DNA of 64,000 nucleotides from Clitoria ternatea (Eukaryota; Streptophyta; Magnoliopsida; Fabales; Fabaceae), in contig CM075673.1 of the NCBI GenBank assembly GCA_037962975.1, positions 14,864,001-14,928,000 of the forward strand. The letters run 5' to 3'. Shown in pieces: positions 1 through 11,143 of this stretch. A program made the translations under genes and the position numbers. Each line of letters starts with the position of its first letter. Positions within the stretch are counted from its first letter, which is position 1. The notes below the pieces were generated by a model that made no database searches, was not told where the DNA came from, and saw nothing but the letters and a program-made list of their open reading frames with translations.

Positions 1-127
1 GTTTCTTAACGGGTAGTACAAAACCCGCCCTCCTTCCTCCACGGGTACCCATACCCGCGGGTTTTTATATCCGTGACGGGTTTTTATCCGTGGGTACCCG
101 CGGGCATGGATATTTTTGACCTCCCTA
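1..127. mobile_element. Right end of a hAT-like non-autonomous DNA transposon
   Basis: The segment is rich in ACCCGCGGGTACCC-type motifs and ends in GACCTCCCTA. In reverse complement that end reads TAGGGAGGTC, which resembles the TAGGGTGGCAA-type ends of the two hAT-like elements at 13795 and 18807. It interrupts the tandem array that starts at 128. The first bases after it (attaacaa) belong to a repeat unit and would be one copy of an 8-bp target duplication. The left end lies outside the window, so the duplication cannot be checked. No coding capacity is visible. Confidence 0.45.
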
Positions 128-1349
128 ATTAACAAGAAATGAAAGGATTGGGGGTGATGCCCCTCGATTGACTGGAAATAAAAGGATTGAGGGTTGACCC
201 TCGGTTAACAGGAAATGAAAGGATTGGGGGTATTTCCCCTCAGTTAACAAGAAATAAAAGATTGGGGGTTGACCCTCGATTAACAAGAAATGAAAGGATT
301 GGGGGTGTTGCCCCTCGGTTGACTGGAAATAAAAGGATTGGGGGCTGACCCTCGGTTAACAGGAAATAAAAGGATTGAGGGTGTTGCCCCTCAGTTGACT
401 GGAAATAAAAAGATTGGGGGTTGACCATCGGTTAACAGGAAATGAAAGGATTGGGGGTGTTGCCCCTCGGTTGACTAGAAATAAAAAGATTGGGGGCTGA
501 CCCTCGGTTAACAGGAAATGAAAGGATTGAGGGTGTTGCCCCTCGATTGACTGGAAATAAAAGGATTGGGGGTTGACCCTCGGTTAACAGGAAATGAAAG
601 GATTAAGGGTGTTGCCCCTCGGTTGACTGGAAATAAAAACATTGGAGGTTGACCCTCGATTAACAAGAAATAAAAGGATTGGGGTGTTGCCCCTCGGTTG
701 ACTGAAAATACAAGGATTGGGGGTTGAACCTCAGTTAACAGGAAATGAAAGGATTGGGGGTGTTGCCCCTGAGTTAACTGGAAATAAAAAGATTAGGGGT
801 TGACCCTCGGTTAACAGGAAATAAATGGATTGGGGGTGTCGCCCCTCAGTTGACTAGAAATAAAAGGATGAGGGGTTGACCCTCGGTTAACAGGAAATGA
901 AAGGATTGGGGGTGTTGCCCCTCAATTGACTGGAAATAAAAGGATATGGGGTTGACCCTTGGTTAACAGGAAATGAAAGGATTGGAGGTGTTGCCCCTCG
1001 ATTGACTGGAAATAAAAATATTGAGGGTTGACCCTTGATTAACAAGAAATGAAAGGATTAGGGGTGTTGCCCCTCGGTTAACTGGAAATAAAAGGATTGG
1101 GAATTGACCGTCGGTTAATAGGAAATGAAAGGATTGGGGGTGTTGCCCCTCAGTTGACTGGAAATAAAAGGATTGGGGGTATTACCCCTCAGTTGACTAG
1201 AAATAAAAGGATTAGGGGTTGACCCTCAGTTAACAGGAAATAAAAGGATTGGAGGTGTTGGCCCTCAGTTGACTGGAAATAAAAAGATTGGGGGTTGACG
1301 CTTGATTAACAAGAAATGAAAGGATTGGGGGTGTTGCCCCTTGGTTGAC
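128..1349. repeat. Tandem repeat A, about 76-bp dimer of two half-units
   Basis: About 16 dimeric units alternate between two half-units of roughly 37-39 bp. One carries GGGGGTGTTGCCCCTC then GGTTGACTGGAAATAAAA. The other carries GGGGGTTGACCCTC then GGTTAACAGGAAATGAAA. Both contain a short inverted repeat (GGGG..CCCC or GGG..CCC). Differences are scattered single bases. It lies in the 3' region of O1, the usual place for minisatellites in Ogre-type elements. Short minus-strand reading frames here (for example 240-428) are products of the repeat and not genes. Confidence 0.9.
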
Positions 1350-1690
1350 TGGAAAGGAAAGGGTACCTCGTTCGGCGACTGGAAAGGAAAAGGTGCCTCA
1401 TTCGGCGACAGGAAAGTAAAGGGTTCCTCGTTCGGGGACTGGAAGGTAAGGGTGCCTTGTTCGGCGACAAGAAAGTAAAAGGGTGCCTAGTTCGGCGACT
1501 GGAAGGTAAAGGTGCCTTGTTCGGCGATAGAAAAGTAAATGGTGCCTCGTTCAGCGACTGGAAGGTAAAGGGGTGCCTTGTTCGGCCACTAAAAAGTAAA
1601 GGGTGTCTTGTTCGGCGACAGGAAAGGAAAGGATGTCTTGTTCAGCGACTGGAAAATAGAAGGGTACCTTGTTCGACGACTAGAAATTTA
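1350..1690. repeat. Tandem repeat B, about 32-34-bp unit
   Basis: About ten units of the form GGCGACTGGAAAGTAAAGG followed by GTGCCTCGTTC. The GACTGGAAA..AAAGG segment is shared with repeat A, so B looks like a derivative of an A half-unit in which the GGGGTGTTGCCCC part has been replaced by GGTGCCTCGTTCGGC. A plus-strand frame (1457-1723) is open only because of the repeat. Confidence 0.85.
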
Positions 1691-2160
1691 GAGATTTCCA
1701 GTTTTTTTTGGAAAGAAATTTGAAAGACACCGACTTTGGCAATTTATGAGAAGAAACTTAAAAGACGCCAGCTTCGGCGATTTATGAAAAGTAACTTGAG
1801 AGAAGCCAGCTTTGGGGATTGATAAGGAAACTCTAAAAGGTGCCAGTTTTAACGATTTAGGAAGAGTCTTTAAGAAATGCCAGCTTTGGTGATGGAGTAG
1901 GCTTTGAGAAGTGCCAGCTTTTGCAATTGAGGAAGAAACTTTGAGAAGTGCCAACTTTGGCAATTGAGGAGGAGACTTTGAGAAGTGCCGGCTTTGGCGA
2001 TTGAGAAAGAAACTTTGAGAAGTGCCAGCTTTGGCAATTGAGGAAGAGTCTTTAAGAAGTGCCAGCTTTGGCGATGGAGGAGGAGACCTTGAGAATTGCC
2101 AACTTTGGCGATTGAGGAAGAAACTTTGAAAGGTGTCAGCTTTGGCGGTAGTGATCCCAC
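1691..2160. repeat. Tandem repeat C, about 36-bp unit
   Basis: About twelve diverged units containing GTGCCAGCTTTGGCGATTGA then GGAAGAAACTTTGAGAA. Each unit has a GCCA-GCTT-TGGC inverted repeat. Left-hand units (1700-1860) are more degraded than right-hand ones. Minus-strand frames at 1688-1963 and 1870-2160 translate the repeat and have no other support as genes. Confidence 0.85.
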
Positions 2161-4441
2161 TAGGGAAAAGAACTTGATCGAGGTATCGAGACTTGACTTG
2201 ATTGTCTGTTACAACAACTTGCAGAAAAAGGTTAGTAGTGTAAAGTAAAACAAATTAGAATCTAAGGAGACTTCCCATAGAATCATGATCCCTACAGACT
2301 TGAGGTGACTCATGACTGAAACAGATCAAATGAGGTAACCCTAGCTTCGGGAAACGTGTCTGGCCCAGTCTTCATAATGATTGCTTGAGGCGAGATCAAG
2401 TAACAGGAGCATCTTATCTTTATGACTTTAAATAGTCACTACTTTCTCATTTTATGCATTAAGAGAAAATACACATATATTATATCAATGAGACTTAACA
2501 TGAATACGTGTCGAAAAAAGGTGGAATTTTATTTGAGTTGGATAAGTATAGAGGGAGGAAAGAATAGAAAGCAAAAGAAACAAGCATGGTTAAATAGGAA
2601 AGATTGATAATTGGATGAAATAGGGAGAGTTTTACAGATCTTCCAGTGAATTTCTGAGAATAGTGCATATCTCAATCCCACTTCACGACCTTAAGTACAC
2701 CATTTGACCTTGCCTCTGAAAGGGTAGCTCGACCATGGTCCATGTGCCCCAGTTTGGATTCGTACTTTTTTGCATTAGAGGTTTCAGTCATCTTGTCATA
2801 ATTCAAACTCTAATTTCTTGCCTGAGCCACCCTTTTTAGGTTTTTGACACACCAGATTGCTCTAACTTTGCCTAGGCCGCCCTTTTAGGTTTTTAGCCCA
2901 ACGAGCTCTTCTCACTCACGACATGTTCTTTTTGTCTTTGCCTCTAAGAACGTAGTTTGACCATGATCCACGTGCCCCATTTTAGACTCGCACGTTTTGC
3001 ATTGGGAAACTTTAGTTCCTCTGCTGAAATCTTGACCCTAATTTTTGCCTGAGCCGCCTTTTCAGGTTTTCGACTCACCGGGTCGCTCTAACTTTTGCCT
3101 AGGTCGCCCTTTCAAGTTTTCAACCTAGCGAGCTTTTCTTTTTCTTTATAATATGTTTTTCTTTCTTTGTTTATTTTTGGCTGCATCCTCTACAACAAAA
3201 GGTTGAAGCTGATTACACTCTAGTTGAGCCTGCCCAGCCTTTCCAGATTTAGTTTGATCCTTTGGGGAACTGATATCACTTCAAATAGGAGACTCTACTC
3301 CTATGCCATGTACCCAAGAAAATAGGGGTGAGTCTTTTGGCATCAATGAGAGGGAATAACTCTGAATCATCATTTTGGCCTTTATTTTCTTTTTTTTATT
3401 TTTCATTTTCTGGATTTTTTTCCTTTTTCATTTTTTATTTCCTTTTGTTTGCCTTTTTGTTTTGTTGTTTTTTTTTCTTTTTTATCCCCTTGATGATGCA
3501 ATGACTCAATCTGACAGACTATTTCCTTGGTTACATGGGCATGAGGAGTAATTATGTCCCAGAGATGAAATATTATCTTTTGTTATGTTCTTGTCTTGAT
3601 GACATCCGTGCCCCCATATAGTCTGGTGACAGCTTGCATGATAATCTGTACGTAATCAGCTTGCCCCGTTTGGCATATGCATAGGACACCGAGCCTGATT
3701 CATTTTTTTTATTTTTTGATTTGATTTTTTTACAAATCCTCCCTCGATGGCATCTGTATTTATAGGCATCAGCAATTTACCCCTATCTGGGTTAGTGAAT
3801 AACAAAGCTTTCTTTAATGATGGACTTGCCTCTGTTCATTTCAGGACTTGGCAGTGTTGTTGTCCATATAGACTCCTATTTCATCATGTCATGAAATAAA
3901 GTTACCATCACTTTTTGATAAATCACCCTAGTGTTTCTTCATGTCGTTCTTGACTCAGCGGCATACCAATCTCGACCTTTTGTCCTCTTCATTTGATGAT
4001 TTTGCCTACCTCTTGATAGGGTTGAATCTCTCTAAACCTTCTTATTCAAACATCTTGGTCTATTCGGACAAGGGACCATAATCTTTCTACCCTCTTTGTC
4101 AGCGCGATCGTCCAGGTAATTGAAGTTGTGAAATTAGACTGTGACGTCACTGTTCTCAGGATAATCATTTTCGGACCTGCATTTATTTGCTTTGTCATGA
4201 TGAATGAAAAAAGAAGCAAATATAAGGAAAAGGATTCAAGGCAGAGATAAGGAAAGTAAGAAAAGGTATTTTGAAATTCGACATGCATTTATTGAGAGAA
4301 ACTTGGAATAATAAAACATGTTTTTTTTCCCTTATTACATAAACATCCCAAAGCCTTAGGCATAACAATTGGGTTGGAAAGTAATTAAAACATCTCTTCG
4401 ATTGAAAATTTAAAGTCGTTGGGAGTTTGACAGTCTCCTAG
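2161..4441 (-). other. Non-coding 3' region of O1 with an internal duplication
   Basis: No coding region recognised. A block of about 235 bp occurs twice in tandem, with copies near 2701-2920 and 2935-3140. Each copy contains CATGRTCCAYGTGCCCC and two short GCC(T)GAGCC../..AGGTTTT motifs. A strongly T-rich tract lies at 3360-3480. In an intact Tat element, pol would occupy this side of gag. I see no pol motifs in it. Confidence 0.6.
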
Positions 4442-5701
4442 TCACGAAGCTCTCCGCCTGGCGGGGGCAATCACAAAGTTTGCATCATCACGGGGGCCAT
4501 CTTCAGTGGTGACGACATCCCTTCCATACTCTTAATCCTCTTTTATCGTGTTAGCCCTATAACTCCCATGGTTATGCAAGGGGTTTAAGGTCACATTGGG
4601 ACTTCCTTCTAGGAAATTTAGCTACTTGGCTTTAATCAGATCCCTCACTTTGCATTTTAGGGCCAGACAGTCCTCAGTAAAATGCGCCAGGGCTCCAGCA
4701 TGGTAATCACATCGGGCGTTAGGATTATACCCTTTAGGGTAAGGGGGAACCACCAGTTTCAATGGACAGGGTACTACAAGGGAGTTGCGGGTAAGGTAAG
4801 GTAAAAGCTCTGTGTAGGTTATAGGAATGGGGTCGAATTGGACTGGTGTTTGATTATTGACACGTCTTCTTGTATTTCGGTTAGAGTTATGAGGATGAGT
4901 CCATTGTTGTGGGGGACAGTACGACATGGACTGTGGATGAGGGGGTCTGATAACGGGCGGATGGAAGTGTGCAGGTGTTTGAGTGATAGATGGATGAAAG
5001 TGAGATTGTAGTAAGGTAGGATAAGAGTTTTGGTTATAGGCGGCGACGGCCATATACGGATAAGGTGCATGAAGATTGGCAGGCTGAAAGGCAGTAGGGG
5101 CTATTGGTCTTGGTTGGGCTATTTGGATAGCTTGAGCTTGGGCGGATTGTGACTCAGGGATTTATGGGTTTGGCTGAGGGTTAGCAAAAGGGAACGTTAG
5201 ATGGGTAGGGTTTGAAACATGGGGATCCATCATTTGAAAATCATGGCCATCTTGTTGGTTATAGAATGAGGGAGAGTATCCTGGAGGTATTCCATAAGGT
5301 GGGAAAGGTACAGGATTACCATCTGGGCCAACGAATGTGTGCTGTGATGTATAACCGTAGGGCATTCCATGAGGTAGTCAGGGGTCAACCACTTGCTTTG
5401 CTTTCCCAGTGTTGATAGTGAGAGAGGTGGTCATAAGGTGAGTAACTTCAGCCTGTGTTAGACCAAGGCGCGGGGAATATAGTGGGGTTAGCGGTTGTTG
5501 TTGGGCATCCTCGATACTTGTAGAGGAGCCTCCTTCTGTGATTTTTTTCTCCAAAAGTTTAACCATCTCCGCCATTTTCTCCTTTAGCTGGTTGACCTCG
5601 TCCCTAAGGTTTTCATTTTCTTGTTCTATTTCAACCATGAGTCTCTTCTGAAGTCGGGTTCCGTAGGGGTGTTTCCCCATGATGTCTTTTGAAAAAGACA
5701 A
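4442..5701 (-). pseudogene. gag: Broken gag of Ogre-like element O1
   Basis: One minus-strand frame stays recognisable for about 420 codons despite in-frame stops at 5378-5380, 5162-5164, 4622-4624 and 4532-4534. The start is a coiled-coil-like segment (QENENLRDEVNQLKEKMAEM). A proline- and glycine-rich middle follows (GPDGNPVPFPPYG), then a block typical of Ogre gag: YTELLPYL, PPYPKGYNPNARCDYHAGAL and HFTEDCLALKCKV, which is a C-x2-H..H..C metal-binding-like pattern. After the third stop the same frame continues with family-like residues (NPLHNHGS), so the stops are point decay and not frame changes. Gag would form the particle that packages the element RNA. This copy cannot make full-length protein. 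Confidence 0.75.
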
Positions 5702-7011
5702 AAGTGTCAGATGGAAATAAAAGGAAATAAAACAGTATGACTATAAAATACATTAGAATAAATTGGCGCGTGAAGCAATCACAGGTCTTAACGTGCATCC
5801 TTTGACTACTCCTCAGAACGACTCGTTCAAAAGTACTAAGTAGGATAAACATGTAAATTAATATGGGATAGTTGTGAAGACAGAAGAATCCTTGATTTTG
5901 AGATACGACAAGGGTCTTAAGTTTAGCCATTTCTGACTTGGGCAACCATGGCCCTTATCTTACAAGTTCGATCCCATGTTAATTTCCATATCTCGCTCAA
6001 GGGTATTCGTTAAGCCCTAAATAGCTTCCGGCGAGAATAGAAAGAAAAGAGAGAATGAGCCATCGAGAATTGACGTGCTTTATAAATCGCTACTCCTTTA
6101 GTAACATCTTTACATTCTGGGAAGTAACGATCGACAAAACTTGTGACAAATCGAGAGCCACATGAGTTACGGACCTTCCGATCGTCGTCAACATTTTTTT
6201 TGTTTTTTTTATTTTTTTTGATTGTTTTGTTTTGACGACTCAGAAAATCTGTAACTCAGGACCCAAAGATTCAAATAAATGCGCATAAAAAGAAAGGACT
6301 GTTTGCCCATTAAAGGATCACTATTTAAAAAGTGTCATTTTTGGAAAGAAATAATCCGTTCAACGGGCAAGTGGTCCACCAATTTGGATTAAAAGGGAAA
6401 GTGAGAATGAGAGAAGGTAGAGGGAAAGTCTGCCCCTTTGTGCCCTAAGTCAGGTTTTTCTGAAAGTCTTTTTCTGGGACCTATAGCCTGTCTAACAGTG
6501 ACTCCTCACATTGGGTGGCTTGCACTAGACTTCTAAAAGGTCACTAGAGCTAAGATCCTACTCATGATGTGACCACAACAGTAGGGAATCTACTAGGTGC
6601 GTACATCATGAAAGGTCGAACTCTAGTTGAGGTTCTTACGATCGTTGGATGAGAAGTATATCCCGAACGACACTGTTGCCAACCTCCCCTAACTTAAGCT
6701 TCACTTGGGGCCTGGGTATAGGGCGCCACTCATAAGTGTGTGCAAATTGTGAGTGTAGTGTGTGAAAGAGGCATTCAATACCTATACCTTACCCATCCTG
6801 CACAGAGAACAAACACAGAATGACAAAATAAAGTCGTCTACGCTAGGGTTCAACAATCACACAGACATTAACAGAACATAAATGACAAAATACATATAAA
6901 ACAGAAACCACATACAATCATTGATATAAAATAAAATAAAGGAAGAAGTTGAATAATTAACAGACAATTTAAAAATATGCGCTATCAACTTGATTGGCTT
7001 GACTCTCTAAG
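5702..7011 (-). other. Leader between primer site and gag of O1
   Basis: No gene recognised. Ogre elements often carry an extra open reading frame here. None longer than about 100 codons is visible, and the 5631-5945 minus frame has no recognisable features. The sequence has the long leader expected between primer site and gag. Confidence 0.5.
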
Positions 7012-7029
7012 TCCCCAGTAGAGTCGCCA
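7012..7029 (-). other. Primer binding site of O1
   Basis: On the minus strand TGGCGACTCTACTGGGGA lies two bases inside the LTR end. TGGCGACTC-type primer sites are characteristic of Ogre-like elements and match the 3' end of an arginine tRNA. The site fixes the orientation and the inner LTR boundary. Confidence 0.75.
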
Positions 7030-7574
7030 TCTGTCGCGACCTGGATCGTGACGGGATGACTGGCACTTAAAAATAAAATGAGTTTCGAAATCCTTTCGAA
7101 AAGAAAACAGGGAGTCGCCACCAATATTTTTTTAAAGGTAAAATACTGAGAAAACCTATTTTAAAACACTAGTTATGAAAATGAAATTCTAAGTTCGGGA
7201 GTCAAATTACAGGTGAGGAAGGTATTAGCACCTCACAACTGTCCTTTATAAAACGGTTACCTCAAATTGATAGTGCTTATTTCCAAATAGTCTAGAAATT
7301 ATTTTAACTTCTTTTATAAAAAGAAACATACAAAACGACAAAGTAGACATAAATAGACAAAACAGACTGAACAGTGACAGTAAAAAATTTGATCAAATAG
7401 TGAGAGTAAGAAAGAAGAAAACAATAACGATAGAAGACTAAACAGTGATAGTAAAAAAAATAATAATGACAATAGAAGATTAAAACAGTAATAGTAAGAA
7501 ATGACAAAGCAATGACAGTAAGAAACTCGACAAAACAACAACTATAAGAAAAAAAGTAAAATAGAGTGAAAGTA

Positions 7575-7965
7575 AAGGTTAACAGGACATCTCATCCAAA
7601 TTAACCTTAATTTGTACATATATTTAAAGATTAAAATAAAATTAATGATATAAAAAAAATAAAGTTGATTAAGAAAATATTATTTTTAATAAAAATATTA
7701 AAAAACATGAGATTAACAAGACATCGCGTCTAAATTAACCTTATTTCAAAGAAGATAATATTCTAATAAAAATATTAAAAATATGAGATTAACAAGACGT
7801 TTTGTCTAAATTAACCTCATTTTAAAGAAGATATTATTTTAAATAAAGATATTAAAACATGAGATTAACAAGACGTAGCGTCTAAATTAACCTCATTTTA
7901 AAGAAAATATTATTTTAAATAAAAATATGCGATTAACAAGACGTCGTGTCTAAATTAACCTCCTT
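7575..7965. repeat. Tandem hairpin repeats inside the O1 LTR
   Basis: Five units near 7576, 7711, 7785, 7859 and 7922, mostly about 74 bp apart. Each reads GATTAACAAGAC..GTCTAAATTAACC or a variant. The outer arms (AAGGTTAA with TTAACCTT in the first unit, GATTAA with TTAACC later) and inner arms (GGA with TCC in the first, AGAC with GTCT later) pair with each other. The 4-6 bases at the tip differ between units. Confidence 0.75.
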
Positions 7966-8002
7966 GCCATAATAAAATTTAAAATATTGACTATATAAAA
8001 TT

Positions 8003-8094
8003 AATCGAAATAATAGCAGAGACATAGAAATTAATAACGAGAAAATGGTTTAATCGAAATAATAGCAGAGACATAGAAATTAATAACGAGAAAG
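8003..8094. repeat. Direct duplication of about 43 bp
   Basis: The segment AATCGAAATAATAGCAGAGA and the following 20 or so bases, ending TAACGAGAAA, occur twice with a short spacer (8003-8045 and 8052-8094). The copies look identical, so this is a recent slippage or unequal-exchange product inside the O1 LTR. Confidence 0.8.
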
Positions 8095-9944
8095 TGGGCC
8101 CGACAGGAATTGATTCCTGCTCCTACGTATTCTCAAATGTATTGAGAAATCAGGGTTACGTAGTTCTTTGGTTAATTGCGAGAAAAATATTTAAATTTTT
8201 GATTGATTTGTTTTTTTAATAATGAAAGGAAATTCATGAGGAAGGATAAATACAAGGCGAAGAACATCGCACGTGCATAAACCTTTGAGATCCTATAAAG
8301 CCGATGTAGGCAAAAGTGATTTTTACACGACATTGCTTATAAGATGTGATATTTATTCTAAAAAGAAATATATATCTAATATTTTTAAAATTTTTAAATT
8401 TAACATAAATAGAAAATCTATTTACTATTCTAAGAAAGATGTCCAGGATTTAATGTATTTTTATTTTTAAAGTTCGTCATACAATAGACTATAGAAAGGA
8501 AAACCATTTATTTTGATTTCAGAAAAGGCATTTTTGGTTTTACGATTTTTATTTTATATCTAGTACGAAAATTTATTAGATTTTTTTTAAAGGGGTGTTT
8601 AACTTGTAATATTTTTAGTTTAATATAGTTAAAACCTATTTATTTGTTTCATTATTCATAAAAGAATTTATTCATGCTCATTACCTTTTACAAAAAAGAA
8701 ATATACCTTTTTATAAAATTATTTATTATGTTTATTATATATTTTTCACATATTTACATTTAACATTTAAAACATAAAACAAAACAAAAGCACATTTATT
8801 ATTAATTTTTTTATGAAGAAAAGCATGTATTGAAAAACCTTAAATACAAATTAAAATTTTTTATTTTTTTTAAGAAAGGGACCCTTAATTATTTGGGCTT
8901 CAGAAAACTAAAAAGAGAAAGGAAATAAACAAAACCCATTTGGGTTCATTGAATGACAAAGAAAAAAAAAAGAGGAGATTAGAGGGACAGAGAGGGAGGC
9001 GGCAGGGAGTGTAAGAGAGAGAGAAAGAGGAAGGAGAAAGGAGAAGGACCGGCGGCAAAGAAGAGATGGTGGGGCGGAGCTCGGTGGCACGGTGGGAGCT
9101 GGTGGAGGCCGAGAGGGAGAGGGTGAATCCAAGAGTGGAGAGGGAGAAACCGAGAATGACGAGGAGAGAGGGAGAGTGGATCGGAGGGGGAGGTCAGGGC
9201 CGGTCAGAAGGGAGGTCGTGCATGGAGATCGGGCTCTTCGGAGTTCTGGGCGGTCGGACTGGAGCTGGCCGGCCCGAGCTTGATTGGCGTCTGGGGAGGC
9301 CAAGACCGGGCGGTGCTCGGTGCCGTGGGGTCGATGGTGGAGGTGCGGCGGCAGTGGCGGAGGAGGCCTTCCTTCTTCCTTCTTCTTCTTGTTTTTGGTT
9401 TCTTTAGTCTTTGTTTGGCTTTCTGTTGCTGTTTGGTTATTGGTTGTGGGAGGGTTTATGTTTGTTGTGGATTCTTTTGATCTGTGATGAAGAGGATGAA
9501 AAGATTGGGTCTCTCTTTTTTTGGCTCCTGGTTTGTGAAGATGATGATAATTGTTGCTATTTTCTAGTTTTTTTTACAGGTATGAATCAAATGAGGGAAT
9601 TGTTAGTGATAAGATGATGAAATTGGGTCTGTTGGGTTTTTTGGTTTTGAGTTGGTCTAGGTGGTTGAGAAGAGGATGAAGATGAATGTTGATTTTTTTC
9701 TAGAAGAGAGGAGATGAATTTTTCAAAGAGTGTTTTTTTTGTTTTTCTGTTGTTTCCTGAGGAAGATGGTGTCCGGATGAAGAGGGGGAAAGGAAAATGA
9801 AGAAGGTGGAGGAGTTGGGGACAGGCTCCGGATTCCGGACGGATTTTCTGGAATGGAGGCATTGGGGAATGTAAAAAATAATTATTTATTTTTTAATAAT
9901 TAAAAATAAAAATAAAATAAAAAAGACGAAATATGGTGTTTACA

Positions 9945-10179
9945 CATGACATGTATTTCTTTAGTCTCACTTCATCATAACCTATAGATATCATTCATGT
10001 TACACAGGAAAGATAAATCTCATCTACATCACTTACATTCTTCTGCATAATTATATTCTTCTGCATAATTTGTTCATTGTCTAACCACAATCTTTATGGT
10101 TATCTTATTACAGATGATGTTTGATTGTGTTAAAACAATAAACTCTTCATGTAGAAATTATAGTGACTTTAGGTTGAAG

Positions 10180-10214
<35 letters not shown>

Positions 10215-10558
10215 CATATTAAGAACTATTTATGACACTATGTAATGATCCATGCAACGTTCTCATAGTGGGTCTGTCCAATACAACATTACTCGTAATG
10301 TGTACCCGTGTAAATATTTGGTATCTTCTATATCTATGATATGTGAGTTCAGATCATTAATACATTCATACACTAGTCTTAATGTATTCACATGTCCTCA
10401 TGTAAATACTTGACTAGGAACATTTTAGGAATAATTCTCATATAACCTACTATTTTAAGGATAAACAAATTTACAAACAATTTAAAAACTGAAAAGAGTT
10501 ATTTTTTTGATAAGTTCAAAATGATACATTAATAACTCATAGTGCATATACACCAACA
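9945..10558. repeat. LTR fragment, same family as the solo LTR at 48324-49592
   Basis: Long stretches match 49020-49592 in the same order: CTTTATGGT then CATCTTATTACA, GTTTGATTGT, AAAACAATAAACTC, GGAATAATTCT, and the end CACCAACA at 10558. The left part of this LTR must lie on the far side of O1, so O1 inserted into an older copy of this LTR. It contains an expanded (TA)n tract at 10183-10211. Confidence 0.75.
10183..10211. repeat. (TA)n microsatellite
   Basis: Uninterrupted TA dinucleotides inside the LTR fragment. The related LTR at 49234 lacks this tract, so it arose after the two copies separated. Confidence 0.9.
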
Positions 10559-11143
10559 GTCAACACAGACAGCAACGAATATAGCAACAGACATTGTGTG
10601 GTTAATATACACCTAATGTTAGTAAATGAGGTGGTGACACCTTTCGAATAAATATTAGCGGTGGTGTGGTGTTTTGTCGCTAAACTACGTATTAAAGACC
10701 TCTAACAGTAATCTCAGGTCCCTGTTCTCTATATGTTGCTACAAGGGTCGTTATTAACGACATAATGTTATCGGTGACTAAATTCCTTTATCTAAAATAG
10801 TGTTTTCTAACAGTGATCTATAAGTTTGAATACAAGTGTTGTTTCATAGCATACTTACTACATGAATGGATGCAAGTTTCATACAAAGTAGAAAATTATT
10901 AACTATGGTGTGTGTGGGTCGAAGGTATGTAATTGACTTAGGTGAAGATTTTTATAATGTGTTGAAAATATATAAATTGAATTATCAAAGGTTACCCAGA
11001 AAAATTTCTTTATTCTATTGTGAGTTGTATGATCCATCATCAAAAAGACATCAACATCATTGCACAATATTAATATGGTGATGATGGTGACGATGATAAG
11101 TGGTGATGGTGCTGGTGATGATAACGACGATGACGATGATGAC
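10559..11143. other. No gene recognised; ends in GAT-rich repeat
   Basis: Unassigned sequence. A 71-codon plus-strand frame (10866-11081) has no recognisable motif and I do not call it a gene. At 11078-11143 there is an imperfect GATGAT/GATGGT triplet repeat. Confidence 0.6.

Larger units (their letters stand above)
1..9944 (-). mobile_element. Ogre-like (Ty3/gypsy, Tat lineage) gag-only element O1, partial
   Basis: Read on the minus strand, the order is a 5' LTR beginning TGTAAACACC (9944 down to 7032), a primer binding site starting TGGCGACTC at 7029, a long leader, a broken gag (5701 down to 4442), and a long 3' region ending in tandem repeats. No protease, reverse transcriptase, RNase H or integrase is visible between gag and the left window edge. 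Large LTRs, a TGGCGACTC primer site and tandem repeats in the 3' untranslated region are known for Ogre-type elements. A gag without pol matches the non-autonomous class sometimes called TR-GAG. The 3' LTR would lie left of the window. That pol is truly absent is an inference from this strand only. Confidence 0.7.
7032..9944 (-). repeat. 5' LTR of O1, 2913 bp
   Basis: On the minus strand it starts TGTAAACACC at 9944 and ends CGCGACA at 7032, giving TG..CA ends next to the primer site. The middle (about 8950-9400) is strikingly GC- and purine-rich on the plus strand and opens several overlapping frames (for example 9066-9407) with no family features. These are compositional artefacts. The AT-rich remainder contains the hairpin repeats at 7575-7965 and the duplication at 8003-8094. 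The base after 9944 begins the target site (catga). Its partner is outside the window. Confidence 0.75.

Noticed and set aside
128..1349. Regular repeats suggesting a CRISPR-like array
   Set aside because: There are no unique spacers. All parts of the unit repeat, and the context is a plant retrotransposon.
9066..9490. Overlapping open frames in the GC-rich part of the O1 LTR
   Set aside because: They follow from skewed base composition, overlap in several frames, and show no protein family features.
10866..11081. 71-codon frame as a possible small gene
   Set aside because: No motif, no codon-bias signal and no splice or promoter context. It runs into a triplet repeat.
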